Part shown: one piece after another, positions 18,893-28,298 of the stretch
How positions within the stretch are numbered: position 1 is the stretch's first letter
Layout of the letters: every line of letters begins with the position of its first letter
DNA from: Bacteroidota bacterium
GTDB taxonomy: Bacteria; Bacteroidota; Bacteroidia; UKL13-3
DNA length: 46,204 nucleotides
Assembly (NCBI GenBank): GCA_947456185.1
Contig: CANGPW010000015.1
Coordinates: 1-46,204 of the forward strand
Reading direction: 5' to 3'
The notes under the pieces: generated by a model
The model's database searches: none
What the model was told of the DNA's origin: nothing
The model's input: only the letters and a program-made list of their open reading frames with translations
Made by a program: the position numbers and the translations under genes

Positions 18893-19819
18893 TTATTTTA
18901 AGTTAGTTAATTTTAAGAGTATGGATTGCGCAATTTTTTCATAACTCTCAAAAGTCCAACCGGCAATATGCGGTGATAAAACTACTTTTTTGTTGTTTAT
19001 AAGGTAGTCAAAATCTTTTTGCTGTTGGTTGCTTAGCGTGGTTAATTTTTCGTTTTCAAGCACATCAAATGCAGCACCTAATATGATGTTATTGTTAATA
19101 TATTCAATGGTTTCAGGCATATTTACCACCTCTCCCCTACACATATTTAACAGGTAAATTTTTTTCTTAAATTGACCCAAGAATTTACCGTTTACCATAT
19201 TTTGGGTTTCGGAAGTTAGCGGAACATGAAGTGATAAAATATCAGCTTTTTCAAAAATTTCCTCCATAGTTGTTTCTTGGGCATATTGGTTCGAATAATT
19301 TTTTAAATACTTGTCGTATGCTAAAACTTTTACCTCAAATCCAGCTAATTTTTTTGCAAAAGCCTTTCCTGTATTACCAAAGCCAATAATTCCAAGCGTT
19401 TTACCTTTCATTTCTAATCCTCTATTTCCATCTCTGTCCCAAATTTTATTTTTAACTTGGGTATTGGCAATATTGATGTTTCTAAATAAATTCAATAAAG
19501 CGCCTAACGTAAATTCACCAACAGCATCGGCATTGGCTTCCCCAGCATTGATACAAATAATATTTCGTTGCGCAGCAATAGATAAATCAATATTATCTAA
19601 TCCACTTCCTGCTCTGGCTATTATTTTTAAATTTTTAGCCGCTTCAAATATTTCATTGTCAATAAGCGTTTTGGTTCTAACCACCAACACCTCAAAAGAT
19701 GCAATGATTGCAATAATTTCTGCTCTGTTGATGTTTGGTAAATAGGTTATAGAATTACCAATTTCTTCTAAACCAGTTATCAGTAAGTCAGCTACATCGT
19801 CTATAATTAAAACTTTCAC
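18893..19819 (-). CDS. D-isomer-specific 2-hydroxyacid dehydrogenase (SerA-like, no ACT domain)
   Basis: The product resembles D-3-phosphoglycerate dehydrogenase. It has the active-site segment ARAGSGLDNID, NAGEANADAVGEFTLG, the NAD-binding motif GIIGFGNTGKAFAKKL, the catalytic-Arg segment NMCRGEVV and the catalytic histidine block LSPHIAGWTFES. At about 308 residues it lacks the regulatory ACT domain of long SerA enzymes. The chosen start is GTG at 19819, giving MKVLIIDDVADLL as expected for the family; an alternative GTG at 19846 would add nine residues and lies inside a 9-bp tandem repeat. The enzyme may make phosphohydroxypyruvate for serine synthesis, or act on glyoxylate/hydroxypyruvate; no serC is adjacent to decide. 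Confidence 0.9.
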   Translation of the reverse strand: MKVLIIDDVADLLITGLEEIGNSITYLPNINRAEIIAIIASFEVLVVRTKTLIDNEIFEAAKNLKIIARAGSGLDNIDLSIAAQRNIICINAGEANADAVGEFTLGALLNLFRNINIANTQVKNKIWDRDGNRGLEMKGKTLGIIGFGNTGKAFAKKLAGFEVKVLAYDKYLKNYSNQYAQETTMEEIFEKADILSLHVPLTSETQNMVNGKFLGQFKKKIYLLNMCRGEVVNMPETIEYINNNIILGAAFDVLENEKLTTLSNQQQKDFDYLINNKKVVLSPHIAGWTFESYEKIAQSILLKLTNLK

Positions 19820-19843
19820 GGGTGCAATAAAGTTAAATTTTGC

Positions 19844-19870
19844 CACAGATTACACAGAAAACGCAGATTA
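19844..19870. repeat. Three imperfect 9-bp tandem units (CACAGATTA type)
   Basis: Units CACAGATTA (19844-19852), CACAGAAAA (19853-19861) and CGCAGATTA (19862-19870) lie head to tail in the 5' region of the hydroxyacid dehydrogenase gene. Similar CACAGATTA-rich stretches occur as dispersed non-coding sequence in other bacterial genomes (recollection, not searched). This argues that the upstream GTG at 19846 is not the true start. Confidence 0.55.
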
Positions 19871-20012
19871 TTTAAAAAATTCAAAAAAGCACTTTTTTTA
19901 TTTATGTGGAGCTAAACTTATTTTTTCAATCAATAATCTCTATTTCAGAAATCAAAAATCATGTATTACTCAAGAAAAATCAAATTTAATTTCTTAATAT
20001 CGAAGCTTGAAT

Positions 20013-21089
20013 ATGATGATACTTTTTAGAATTTTAGTAGCACCTTTTACCTTATTATATGGGAGTATTTTGTACATACGAAACTTATGCTATAACAAAG
20101 GTTTATTAACTGAAACCTTTTTTGAATTACCCATTATAAATGTTGGGAACTTGGCATTTGGCGGAACAGGAAAAACACCTCACATTGAATATTTAATTCA
20201 TTTACTAAAAAATAATTATAAAGTAGCCATTTTAAGCCGAGGTTATAAACGAAAAACCATTGGTTATTTTTTTGCAAACAATGAAAGTACCGCTGCCGAA
20301 ATTGGCGATGAGCCACTTCAAATCAAGCAAAAATTTAAGAATGAAATTGATTTAGCCGTTTCGGAAAACAGAGTCATTGGCGTACCCAATTTATTATTTG
20401 ATGCACCCGAAACCGATATTATTTTACTAGACGATGCTTTTCAACACCGCGCTATCAAAGCTGGATTGAATATTTTATTGACCGATTATCATAATTTATT
20501 TACCCAAGATTATTTAACGCCTTCGGGAACATTACGCGAATACCGTGCTGGCTTCAAGCGTGCAGATATAATCATAGTTACCAAATGTGAAGCTGATTTA
20601 ACCGAAAACGCAAAACAAAAAATTATAGCTGAAATAAAACCTTTGGCACATCAAATAGTATATTTTTCTTACCAAAAATTCAGTGCTTTGGTACATTTTT
20701 ATAACAATACTATTTTGCCAATTCATGAAATAAGAAAAACTGATTTGCTATTATTCAGTGGCATTGCCAAGGCAACTAGTTTTGAAAACTATCTACAATC
20801 CAATTCAAATACTATCATTGATGCTTGGCAATTTGGCGATCATCATAATTTTACTACTGAAGAAATCACAAAACTTTTAGCTGTATTTGATTCCAATTCT
20901 TCTACCAATAAAATAATTGTCAGCACTGAAAAAGACAGCATGCGTTTAATGACAGATGAATTTAAAGCTTTGCTTTTAAACTATCCAATTTATTATTTAC
21001 CATTAGAAATAGCCTTTTTTGAAAATGATAAAACAAATTTTAACAAACAAATTTTAAATTATGTTGACCAAAATAAACGAAGCTATTGA
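20013..21089 (+). CDS. lpxK: Tetraacyldisaccharide 4'-kinase LpxK
   Basis: LpxK phosphorylates the 4' position of the lipid A precursor at the inner membrane. The sequence shows an N-terminal hydrophobic anchor (MMILFRILVAPFTLLYGSIL), a Walker A motif GNLAFGGTGKT (residues 45-55), ILSRGYKRKT, the EIGDEPLQIKQKF block and LLDDAFQHRAIK, all family hallmarks. The length of 359 residues is slightly above the E. coli enzyme. The start is taken as ATG 20013 (ATG 20016 is equally possible); a TTG at 20007 is less likely. The pnp start codon lies 29 bases inside the 3' end, so the two genes are translationally linked. Confidence 0.95.
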   Translation: MMILFRILVAPFTLLYGSILYIRNLCYNKGLLTETFFELPIINVGNLAFGGTGKTPHIEYLIHLLKNNYKVAILSRGYKRKTIGYFFANNESTAAEIGDEPLQIKQKFKNEIDLAVSENRVIGVPNLLFDAPETDIILLDDAFQHRAIKAGLNILLTDYHNLFTQDYLTPSGTLREYRAGFKRADIIIVTKCEADLTENAKQKIIAEIKPLAHQIVYFSYQKFSALVHFYNNTILPIHEIRKTDLLLFSGIAKATSFENYLQSNSNTIIDAWQFGDHHNFTTEEITKLLAVFDSNSSTNKIIVSTEKDSMRLMTDEFKALLLNYPIYYLPLEIAFFENDKTNFNKQILNYVDQNKRSY

Positions 21090-21864
21090 GTATATTAATA
21101 GTAAAACACAAATAAAACCTGAAACTGGAATTATATTAGGTACAGGTTTGGGCGCTTTGGTAAATGAATGTGAAATAATTGACACCATCAACTACCAAGA
21201 TATTCCTCATTTTCCCATAAGTACTGTTGAAAGCCATACCGGCCGATTAATTTTTGGCAATATCAATAAAAAACCGGTAGTAATTATGCAAGGCCGCTTT
21301 CATTACTACGAAGGTTACAGCATGCAAGAAGTTACTTTTCCGGTGAGGGTTTTTAAGTTTTTAGGAATTCAAAAATTATTAATCAGCAATGCATCGGGAG
21401 GTTTAAACAGAAATATTAAAGTAAGCGAATTGATGCTTTTAACCGATCATTTGAATTTACTACCTGAATCGCCACTAAGAGGAAAACATTACAAAGAATT
21501 TGGACCACGTTTCCCTCAAATGAGTGAACCTTATAGCCTAGATTTAATTGAAAAAGCACGTGGAATTGCAAAGCAATACAACATAAAACTGCATGAAGGT
21601 TGTTATGCTGCCGTGCAAGGTCCTGCATTAGAAACTAGGGCTGAATATAAAATGGTAAACATTTTAGGAGCAGATGCAGTGGGTATGAGTACCGTTCCCG
21701 AAACCATTGTGGCCGTTCAAATGGGTATACCAGTTTGTGCTATTTCTGTTATTACCGATTTAGGATTTCCTGAAGGAAATGAAACAGTAAGCATGGAATC
21801 AATTATAGCTGCCGCCAATAGCGCGCAACCATTATTGACTAAAATGTTTAGTGAATTAGTTTAA
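21061..21864 (+). CDS. Purine nucleoside phosphorylase
   Basis: This 267-residue class I trimeric-type PNP cleaves (deoxy)inosine and guanosine with phosphate to the base and ribose-1-phosphate in the cytosol. Motifs: phosphate loop GTGLG (27-31), SHTGRL (58-63), QGRFHYYEGY (77-86), SNASGG (109-114), the purine-site Glu191 within GPALETRAEY, and GADAVGMSTVPE with Met209. The ATG at 21061 overlaps lpxK by 29 bases. The gene pairing is typical of Bacteroidota and says little about function. Confidence 0.95.
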   Translation: MLTKINEAIEYINSKTQIKPETGIILGTGLGALVNECEIIDTINYQDIPHFPISTVESHTGRLIFGNINKKPVVIMQGRFHYYEGYSMQEVTFPVRVFKFLGIQKLLISNASGGLNRNIKVSELMLLTDHLNLLPESPLRGKHYKEFGPRFPQMSEPYSLDLIEKARGIAKQYNIKLHEGCYAAVQGPALETRAEYKMVNILGADAVGMSTVPETIVAVQMGIPVCAISVITDLGFPEGNETVSMESIIAAANSAQPLLTKMFSELV

Positions 21865-21913
21865 ATATTAAACATCAAAAATTGCAGTCTATTATTACGT
21901 TTTAAAAACTAAG

Positions 21914-21944
21914 TTGGTGTTTTAATTCATAAAACCTATTTTCG
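21914..21944 (+). promoter_or_regulatory. Putative hppA promoter (TTG-N20-TATTTTCG)
   Basis: TTG at 21914-21916 and TATTTTCG at 21937-21944 are 20 bases apart, one mismatch from TAnnTTTG, and lie about 40 bases before the hppA ATG at 21984. The same TATTTTCGCA string lies upstream of mdh at 43736. Confidence 0.45.
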
Positions 21945-21983
21945 CACCCTTTAAAAAATAAAATAAACAACACAAAAAAATAA

Positions 21984-24509
21984 ATGATGCAAAGTGTAAT
22001 GTACGCAATACCCTTGTTGGGTGTAGTTGGCCTAATAGTAATGGCCGTTAAAAGTGCTTGGGTTAACAAGCAAGACGCAGGTGATAAAAACATGCAAGAA
22101 TTGGCAGGATATATAGCCGATGGAGCCATGGCATTTTTAAAAGCCGAATGGAAAGTATTAAGTATTTTTGTAGTTTTTGCTGCAGCTTTATTGGCTTATT
22201 CAGGAACTATTCATGAAGTAAATGGTAAAGAAATTCACGGAAGTTGGATTATCTCTATTGCATTTATTATAGGTGCAGTATTCTCGGCTACTGCTGGTTA
22301 TATTGGAATGAAAGTAGCTACTAAAGCAAATGTTAGAACTACACAAGCTGCTCGTACAAGTTTAAAGCAAGCTTTAAAAGTTTCGTTTACTGGTGGAACT
22401 GTTATGGGTTTAGGTGTAGCTGGTTTAGCCATTTTAGGATTAGGTGGTTTATTCATTGTGTTCCTAAATATTTTTGCTGACTTAGGAACTAATACTGTTA
22501 AAACTGCTATTGAAGTATTAACAGGATTTTCTTTAGGAGCTGAATCTATTGCTTTATTTGCCCGTGTTGGTGGTGGTATTTATACCAAAGCTGCTGACGT
22601 TGGAGCTGATTTAGTAGGAAAAGTAGAAGCTGGAATCCCTGAAGATGACGTTAGAAATCCTGCTACCATTGCTGATAATGTTGGTGACAACGTAGGTGAC
22701 GTGGCTGGTATGGGAGCCGATTTATTTGGTTCGTACGTGGCAACTATTTTAGCTACCATGGTTTTGGGTCAAGAAGTGGTTGTTCAAGATAATTTTGGTG
22801 GCATGTCGCCAATATTATTACCCATGGTAATTTGTGGATTAGGCATTTTATTTTCAATAGTTGGAACTTGGTTCGTTACTATTAAAGATGACAAGTCGAA
22901 TGTTCAAAATGCTTTAAATTTAGGAAATTGGGCTTCCATGGCTTTAACTGTTGTGGCTTCTTATTTTATAGTAAACTGGATGTTACCTGAAGGAGTAATT
23001 TCATTACGTGGTATTGAATTTACTAAAAATGGTGTATTTGGTGCTATTTTAGTAGGAACTGCAGTGGGTGCAATTATGAGTATAGTTACTGAATATTACA
23101 CTGCAATGGGCAAAGCTCCTGTATTGTCAATTATTAGACAATCAGCAACTGGTCATGCTACAAATATCATTGGTGGTTTATCAGTTGGAATGAAATCAAC
23201 CGTTATTCCAATATTGACTTTAGCTGCTGGTATTATGGGTTCATATTATTGTGCAGGTTTATATGGTGTAGCAATTGCTGCTGCAGGTATGATGGCAACT
23301 ACTGCTATGCAATTAGCCATTGATGCTTTTGGTCCTATTGCTGATAACGCAGGTGGAATTGCCGAAATGAGTCAATTACCTCCTGAAGTTCGTGAACGTA
23401 CCGATAATTTGGATGCAGTAGGAAATACTACTGCAGCAACTGGAAAAGGATTTGCTATTGCTTCGGCAGCATTAACTTCATTGGCATTATTTGCCGCATT
23501 TGTTGGTATTGCTGGTATTGATGCCATCAATATTTATAAAGCAAATGTATTAGCTGGTTTATTTGTTGGTGCAATGATTCCATTTATATTTTCAGCATTA
23601 TGTATTCAAGCAGTTGGAAAAGCAGCCATGGATATGGTTCAAGAAGTTCGCAGACAATTCCGCGAAATTCCAGGAATTATGGAATATAAAGCTAAGCCAG
23701 AATATGAAAAATGTGTGGCTATTTCAACGGAAGCATCTATCAGAGAAATGATGTTGCCTGGTGCAATTGCTTTAATAACTCCAATTATTGTTGGTTTCAC
23801 TTTTGGCCCTGAAGTATTAGGTGGTTTATTAGCTGGTGTTACTGTAAGTGGTGTGTTGATGGGAATTTTCCAAAGTAACGCAGGAGGAGCATGGGATAAT
23901 GCTAAGAAATCATTCGAAAAAGGTGTAGAAATCAATGGTGAAATGTTCTATAAAAAATCAGAGCCACATAAAGCTTCAGTTACAGGCGATACAGTAGGTG
24001 ATCCTTTCAAAGATACTTCGGGTCCTTCTATGAATATTTTGATCAAATTAATGTCAATTGTTTCCTTAGTAATTGCTCCTTATATAGCTGTTCAAGGTGG
24101 TTTAACTGACCCTGCTGGAATGGTAAATGGTGCAAAAACTGAATGCTGCGCAATGGATTCAATGGATATGAATCATTGTGAAATGATGGGTAATTGCGAT
24201 ATGAGCAAATGCATGGAAATGACTAAAGAAGAGTGTGCTGCTTATTGCGATAGCATGAAATGTACTCCAGCACAAAAAGACATGTGCCAAAGCATGTATG
24301 GTGCCGATGGAAAATTTGATATGGCTAAATGCAAATCAATGTGCAAAGCTGAAATGGAAAGTGATTGCATGGAAGCTTGCGAAAAAGGTTGTAAAACTGA
24401 AGAAGAGTGCATGAAAAGTTGTGGCGATGCTTGCGTTACTTCACACAAAGAAGCTAAGGCTTGTTGTGCTGAAGGTGAAAAAGAAAGTCATAGCATAGAC
24501 AAAAAATAA
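21984..24509 (+). CDS. hppA: Membrane-bound ion-pumping pyrophosphatase with Cys/Met-rich C-terminal tail
   Basis: mPPases couple hydrolysis of pyrophosphate to H+ and/or Na+ export through 16 membrane helices. The core (about 1-718) shows the pyrophosphate-site motif [11 protein letters not shown] with [21 protein letters not shown], and later the second acidic site [19 protein letters not shown] carries Ala rather than Lys, which marks the K+-dependent subfamily; whether it pumps H+, Na+ or both cannot be read securely. The last core helix is near [13 protein letters not shown]. Residues 719-841 (bases 24138-24506) are an added 123-residue tail with 19 Cys and 16 Met, many as CxxxC. Since both termini of mPPases face the periplasm, the tail should too. 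It is a single-gene unit ending in a terminator. Confidence 0.95.
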   Translation: MMQSVMYAIPLLGVVGLIVMAVKSAWVNKQDAGDKNMQELAGYIADGAMAFLKAEWKVLSIFVVFAAALLAYSGTIHEVNGKEIHGSWIISIAFIIGAVFSATAGYIGMKVATKANVRTTQAARTSLKQALKVSFTGGTVMGLGVAGLAILGLGGLFIVFLNIFADLGTNTVKTAIEVLTGFSLGAESIALFARVGGGIYTKAADVGADLVGKVEAGIPEDDVRNPATIADNVGDNVGDVAGMGADLFGSYVATILATMVLGQEVVVQDNFGGMSPILLPMVICGLGILFSIVGTWFVTIKDDKSNVQNALNLGNWASMALTVVASYFIVNWMLPEGVISLRGIEFTKNGVFGAILVGTAVGAIMSIVTEYYTAMGKAPVLSIIRQSATGHATNIIGGLSVGMKSTVIPILTLAAGIMGSYYCAGLYGVAIAAAGMMATTAMQLAIDAFGPIADNAGGIAEMSQLPPEVRERTDNLDAVGNTTAATGKGFAIASAALTSLALFAAFVGIAGIDAINIYKANVLAGLFVGAMIPFIFSALCIQAVGKAAMDMVQEVRRQFREIPGIMEYKAKPEYEKCVAISTEASIREMMLPGAIALITPIIVGFTFGPEVLGGLLAGVTVSGVLMGIFQSNAGGAWDNAKKSFEKGVEINGEMFYKKSEPHKASVTGDTVGDPFKDTSGPSMNILIKLMSIVSLVIAPYIAVQGGLTDPAGMVNGAKTECCAMDSMDMNHCEMMGNCDMSKCMEMTKEECAAYCDSMKCTPAQKDMCQSMYGADGKFDMAKCKSMCKAEMESDCMEACEKGCKTEEECMKSCGDACVTSHKEAKACCAEGEKESHSIDKK

Positions 24510-24532
24510 TTAAATAGAATACGTTTTAATAT

Positions 24533-24562
24533 AAAAAAACACGCTCTCAGGCGTGTTTTTTT
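24533..24562 (+). terminator. Rho-independent terminator of hppA
   Basis: A stem of A7-CACGC (24533-24544) paired with GCGTG-T7 (24551-24562) encloses a 6-base loop. It lies 24 bases after the hppA stop. Confidence 0.85.
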
Positions 24563-24668
24563 GTTTATTCTTATTATTCTTTTAAAAATAAATTTGATTG
24601 TTATTTAAATGTAAATAAATTGTTTTTAGTTTTAGCATTTAATTATCAAATCTTAATCATAAGCACCT

Positions 24669-24676
24669 TACATTTG
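24669..24676 (+). promoter_or_regulatory. Putative -7 box TACATTTG of mrdA-rodA
   Basis: This exact TAnnTTTG match lies 21 bases before the ATG at 24698. It supports that start, because the longer frame from TTG 24620 would begin upstream of the promoter. No clear -33 TTG is visible. Confidence 0.4.
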
Positions 24677-24697
24677 CCTTGCATTTTATTTGCAATA

Positions 24698-26563
24698 ATG
24701 GAAAGTCAAATCAAGCAAAAAATTTTATTCGGTGTGTTTATTTTTGTAGCATTGGTTTATGTTATCAGGCTACTTACGCTACAAATATTTGACGATAGTT
24801 ATGTTCGTTATGCGCAAAATAATGTTTTGCAAGAGCAAACTATTTATCCTGCTCGTGGATTATTAATGGACAGAAACAGCGAGTTATTAGTTTATAACGA
24901 CAATATTTATGATTTATTTGTAATACCTGAACAAGTAAAAAAATTAGATACTGTTTCCTTTTGCCAAGTAATTGGCATAACTAAAGAAGAATTTATAGCC
25001 AGATTTGAAAAAATAAAGCGTCAGAAAGGATATGCTATTTACAGAGCATCGGTTTTTGAAAAGCAATTAACAATTTCCACATATGCAAAATTCCAAGAAA
25101 TGCTTTTTGATTTTCAGGGATTTTTTGTAGATGTAAGAACTGATAGAAAATACAAATACAGTAATGCAGCTCATATTATGGGTTATATTGGCGAGGTTAC
25201 AGAAAAAACCATTGAAGCTTCCAATGGATATTACCGAATGGGTGATTTTATAGGTGTAAGTGGCGTGGAGAAAACTTATGAAAAAGAATTGGGAGGAATT
25301 AAAGGAGTAAGATATGTATTAGTTGACAGCAAAAGCAGAACACAAGGAAGATATAAAGCTGGTGAGTTTGATACAGCTGCCATTGCTGGAAAAAAAATAA
25401 ACTTGACTTTAGATTTAAAACTTCAAGAGTTAGGCGAAGAGTTAATGCAAAACAAAATTGGAAGCGTAGTTGCAATAGAACCAAGCACTGGCGAAATTTT
25501 ATCGATGGTTAGCAGCCCTGCTTATGACCCAAATTTATTTGTAGGCCGCGACAGGGGAAACCATTACATGGAATTGTTACGCGACCCGAGCAAACCATTA
25601 TTTAACCGACCAATTGCAGCTCCTTATCCTCCAGGTTCTATTTTTAAAATTATCATGAGTTTAATTGGGCAGCATGAAGAAGTACTTTTCCCAAACACGG
25701 AATACTATTGCGGTGGAGGATTTAATTCTGGGGGATTGCATGTTGGTTGTCACGCTCATGGTTCGCCATTACCATTGCAAGGTGCTATAGCGGTAAGCTG
25801 TAATGCTTATTTTTGCCATGTATATAGAACAGTAGTAAACAATCCAAAATATCCAAAAGTAGAAGACGCTTATAATAAATTATACGACCATTTGGCAAGT
25901 TTTGGAATGGGCCGAAAACTTGGCGTAGATTTATATGGTGAAGGTACTGGATTTGTTCCAAAAGCTACTTATTACGATAAAATTTATGGCCGAAACCATT
26001 GGCAAGCTTTAACCACTATTTCATTAGGAATTGGGCAAGGAGAATTAGGAATTACACCATTACAAATGGCTAATGCAACTGCATTAGTGGCTAACCGTGG
26101 ATATTATATAACACCACATATAGTTAGAAGAATTGAAAGCAGAAAAAATCCAAATCCTGAATATAATATTAAACATTGGTGTTCAGTTGATACTAGTTAT
26201 TTTCCGGTGGTTATTAATGGAATGGAAGACGTGGTAAACCATGGAACAGCATATGTAGCCCGTATTCCGGGAATAGCTATTTGCGGAAAAACAGGAACAG
26301 CGCAAAATCCACATGGAAAAGATCACTCTATATTTTTTGCTTTTGCACCCAAAGACAATCCAAAAATTGCCATAGCAGTAGTAGTGGAAAACGCTGGATT
26401 TGGAGCTACTTGGGCTGCGCCAATTGCCAGTTTAATGATAGAACAATATTTAACAAAAAAACACGATACTCGACCTGCATTAGTAGAACGAATGGTAAAA
26501 GGAAACTTAACACATAAACCAATTTTAAATGACTCAACAGCAACCAAAACCAGCGCACATTGA
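24698..26563 (+). CDS. mrdA: Penicillin-binding protein 2 (cell elongation transpeptidase)
   Basis: This class B PBP cross-links peptidoglycan during lateral wall growth. It has an N-terminal membrane anchor (ILFGVFIFVALVYVIRLL), a pedestal/dimerisation domain beginning ARGLLMDRN, and a transpeptidase domain with all three active-site motifs: SxxK at Ser314-Ile-Phe-Lys317, SxN at Ser367-Cys-Asn369 and KTG at Lys531. The start is ATG 24698 (MESQIKQKILFG), giving 621 residues; an upstream TTG at 24620 would put an odd hydrophobic peptide before the anchor. rodA begins 35 bases before the end, so the pair is translationally coupled. mreBCD are not in the window. Confidence 0.95.
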   Translation: MESQIKQKILFGVFIFVALVYVIRLLTLQIFDDSYVRYAQNNVLQEQTIYPARGLLMDRNSELLVYNDNIYDLFVIPEQVKKLDTVSFCQVIGITKEEFIARFEKIKRQKGYAIYRASVFEKQLTISTYAKFQEMLFDFQGFFVDVRTDRKYKYSNAAHIMGYIGEVTEKTIEASNGYYRMGDFIGVSGVEKTYEKELGGIKGVRYVLVDSKSRTQGRYKAGEFDTAAIAGKKINLTLDLKLQELGEELMQNKIGSVVAIEPSTGEILSMVSSPAYDPNLFVGRDRGNHYMELLRDPSKPLFNRPIAAPYPPGSIFKIIMSLIGQHEEVLFPNTEYYCGGGFNSGGLHVGCHAHGSPLPLQGAIAVSCNAYFCHVYRTVVNNPKYPKVEDAYNKLYDHLASFGMGRKLGVDLYGEGTGFVPKATYYDKIYGRNHWQALTTISLGIGQGELGITPLQMANATALVANRGYYITPHIVRRIESRKNPNPEYNIKHWCSVDTSYFPVVINGMEDVVNHGTAYVARIPGIAICGKTGTAQNPHGKDHSIFFAFAPKDNPKIAIAVVVENAGFGATWAAPIASLMIEQYLTKKHDTRPALVERMVKGNLTHKPILNDSTATKTSAH

Positions 26564-27800
26564 TTGGATAAGTTTAACCCTTTATGTGGTTTTTGTTTTA
26601 TCGGGATTGCTATGCATTTATGCCTCGGTTTTTAAAGAAACTAATCCAAATATTTACGATATGGATATGAATTATGGCAAGCAATTGCTGTGGATTGTAA
26701 TTTCTTTATTTATTGCTTTACTAATTTTACTGGTTGATGAAAAACTGTTTTATGCATTTGCCTATGGATTTTATGGTATAACAATTATATTACTAATAGC
26801 CACATTTGCTATTGGCGCAGAAATTAAAGGTAGTAGCAGTTGGATTAGAATTGGTGGATTTCAAATTCAGCCCGCTGAGTTTGCTAAATTTGGCACTGCT
26901 TTAGCATTGGCAAAATTTTTAAGTGGTTATAATATTAACTTCAAGGATATAAAGGTAAAATTGATAAGTTTTGCAATTATTGGCCTACCTATGATTATTA
27001 TTTTACTACAAAACGAAACTGGTTCAGCATTGGTTTTTGCTTCATTTTCATTGGTATTATACCGCGAAGGATTACCTGGGTGGTTACTTTTAGGAGGAGT
27101 TGCTTTAGCAATTTTAGCAATTTTAGCCTTACTTTTTCCTCCACTTAATATTATAATATTTTTGGGGATTTTAGCAGTTATTGTTTTGGTATTTGTAAGA
27201 AGAACAATGTTACTAATATTTTTAACAATTGGCATTGTGGCGATTTCAAGTATATATGTAAGTACAGTAAATTATGCTTTTGAAAATATATTGCAAGCAC
27301 ATCAAAGAACTAGAATAAATGTATTGCTTGGTAAAGAAGTAGACTTAAAAGGTGCGGGCTATAATGTACAGCAATCTCTTATTGCAATTGGCTCAGGTGG
27401 TGCTTTTGGAAAAGGTTATTTAGAAGGAACACAAAACAAATTTAGGTTTGTACCAGAGCAAAGTACTGACTTTATTTTTTGTACTATTGGGGAGGAATTT
27501 GGATTTTTAGGTTCTTTGATTTTTGTAATACTTTATATGCTTTTACTATACCGATTATTAGTAATGGCAGAAAGACAAAGAAGTAAATTTAACCGGGTAT
27601 ATGGTTATAGTTTAATAGCCATTTTGTTCTTTCATTTTCTAATAAATATTGGAATGACATTGGGATTAATGCCTGTAATTGGGATTCCCTTACCCTTTTT
27701 TAGTTATGGTGGCTCGGCTTTATTAAGCTTTACTATTTTACTTTTTATTTTTATCCGTTTGGATGCAAATAGAGTAAATGAGTTAAAAAGTTTTGAATAA
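26529..27800 (+). CDS. rodA: Rod-shape SEDS glycosyltransferase RodA
   Basis: This 423-residue polytopic SEDS protein polymerises lipid II into glycan strands together with PBP2. It shows about ten membrane helices, the early segment GSSSWIRIGGFQIQPAEFAK, the conserved periplasmic loop with QSLIAIGSGGAFGKGY and FIFCTIGEEFGF, and the C-terminal LPFFSYGGSALL. The ATG at 26529 lies within the end of mrdA. The gene converges on the VOC gene with only one base between stop codons and no hairpin there. Confidence 0.95.
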   Translation: MTQQQPKPAHIDWISLTLYVVFVLSGLLCIYASVFKETNPNIYDMDMNYGKQLLWIVISLFIALLILLVDEKLFYAFAYGFYGITIILLIATFAIGAEIKGSSSWIRIGGFQIQPAEFAKFGTALALAKFLSGYNINFKDIKVKLISFAIIGLPMIIILLQNETGSALVFASFSLVLYREGLPGWLLLGGVALAILAILALLFPPLNIIIFLGILAVIVLVFVRRTMLLIFLTIGIVAISSIYVSTVNYAFENILQAHQRTRINVLLGKEVDLKGAGYNVQQSLIAIGSGGAFGKGYLEGTQNKFRFVPEQSTDFIFCTIGEEFGFLGSLIFVILYMLLLYRLLVMAERQRSKFNRVYGYSLIAILFFHFLINIGMTLGLMPVIGIPLPFFSYGGSALLSFTILLFIFIRLDANRVNELKSFE

Positions 27801-27801
27801 A

Positions 27802-28224
27802 TTAAGCATTTTCTAAAACTTCTATTTCAAATTTTGTCATTTTCATAAATGCTGCTATCACTCTTTGCGATTTTTCTGGATCAGACATTAGTTTACCTAA
27901 AACAGTTGGAATAATTTGCCACGAGACACCAAACTTATCTTCCAACCATCCACATTGTTTATAAACTCCTTCCTGTCCAAATTTATACCAATAATGATCT
28001 ATTTCTTCTTGGTTTTCACATTGAATCACATATGAATTGGCTGGTGTTAATTTATATGTTGGGCCACCATTTAAAGCCATAAATTTATTTCCATTCAATT
28101 CAAAATTTACCACCATTAAATTTTCTGAAATAATTTTGGAATTAGGAAATATATCACAATAAAATGTAGCTGCTTCTTTTGCTTTTCCATCAAACCACAG
28201 ACATGGATAAATAGAATTTTTCAT
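27802..28224 (-). CDS. VOC-family PhnB-like protein
   Basis: This 140-residue protein of the vicinal-oxygen-chelate fold has the PhnB/'3-demethylubiquinone methyltransferase-like' signatures YPCLWFDGKAKEAATFYCDIF and CGWLEDKFGVSWQIIP, then an end block SDPEKSQRVIAAFMKM. Such proteins are widespread and mostly of unknown substrate; the old methyltransferase label is not supported by any SAM motif here. It sits downstream of the Crp gene but is separated from it by a terminator. Confidence 0.9.
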   Translation of the reverse strand: MKNSIYPCLWFDGKAKEAATFYCDIFPNSKIISENLMVVNFELNGNKFMALNGGPTYKLTPANSYVIQCENQEEIDHYWYKFGQEGVYKQCGWLEDKFGVSWQIIPTVLGKLMSDPEKSQRVIAAFMKMTKFEIEVLENA

Positions 28225-28259
28225 GAGTTTTTTAAATAAAAAAGTTTGGTATTATTATA

Positions 28260-28296
28260 AAAAAAGCCTTGATTCAAATTCAATCAAGGCTTTTTT
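28260..28296 (-). terminator. Rho-independent terminator of the Crp/Fnr gene
   Basis: A perfect 15-bp stem (A6-GCCTTGATT at 28260-28274 and AATCAAGGC-T6 at 28282-28296) has a 7-base loop, directly after the stop of the minus-strand regulator gene at 28299. Confidence 0.87.
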
Positions 28297-28298
28297 AT

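Noticed and set aside
19311-19745. A 144-codon plus-strand frame inside the hydroxyacid dehydrogenase gene
   Set aside because: The minus-strand gene carries the NAD and catalytic motifs throughout; the plus frame has none.
21984-24509. Frameshift or fused second gene as the cause of the HppA tail
   Set aside because: The tail is in the same frame with no stop, has uniform codon style, and a terminator directly follows; no separate start with its own signals is visible, though a read-level check would settle it.
24620-24697. Longer PBP2 starting at TTG 24620
   Set aside because: A TACATTTG promoter box lies downstream of that codon, and the standard anchor sequence starts at ATG 24698.
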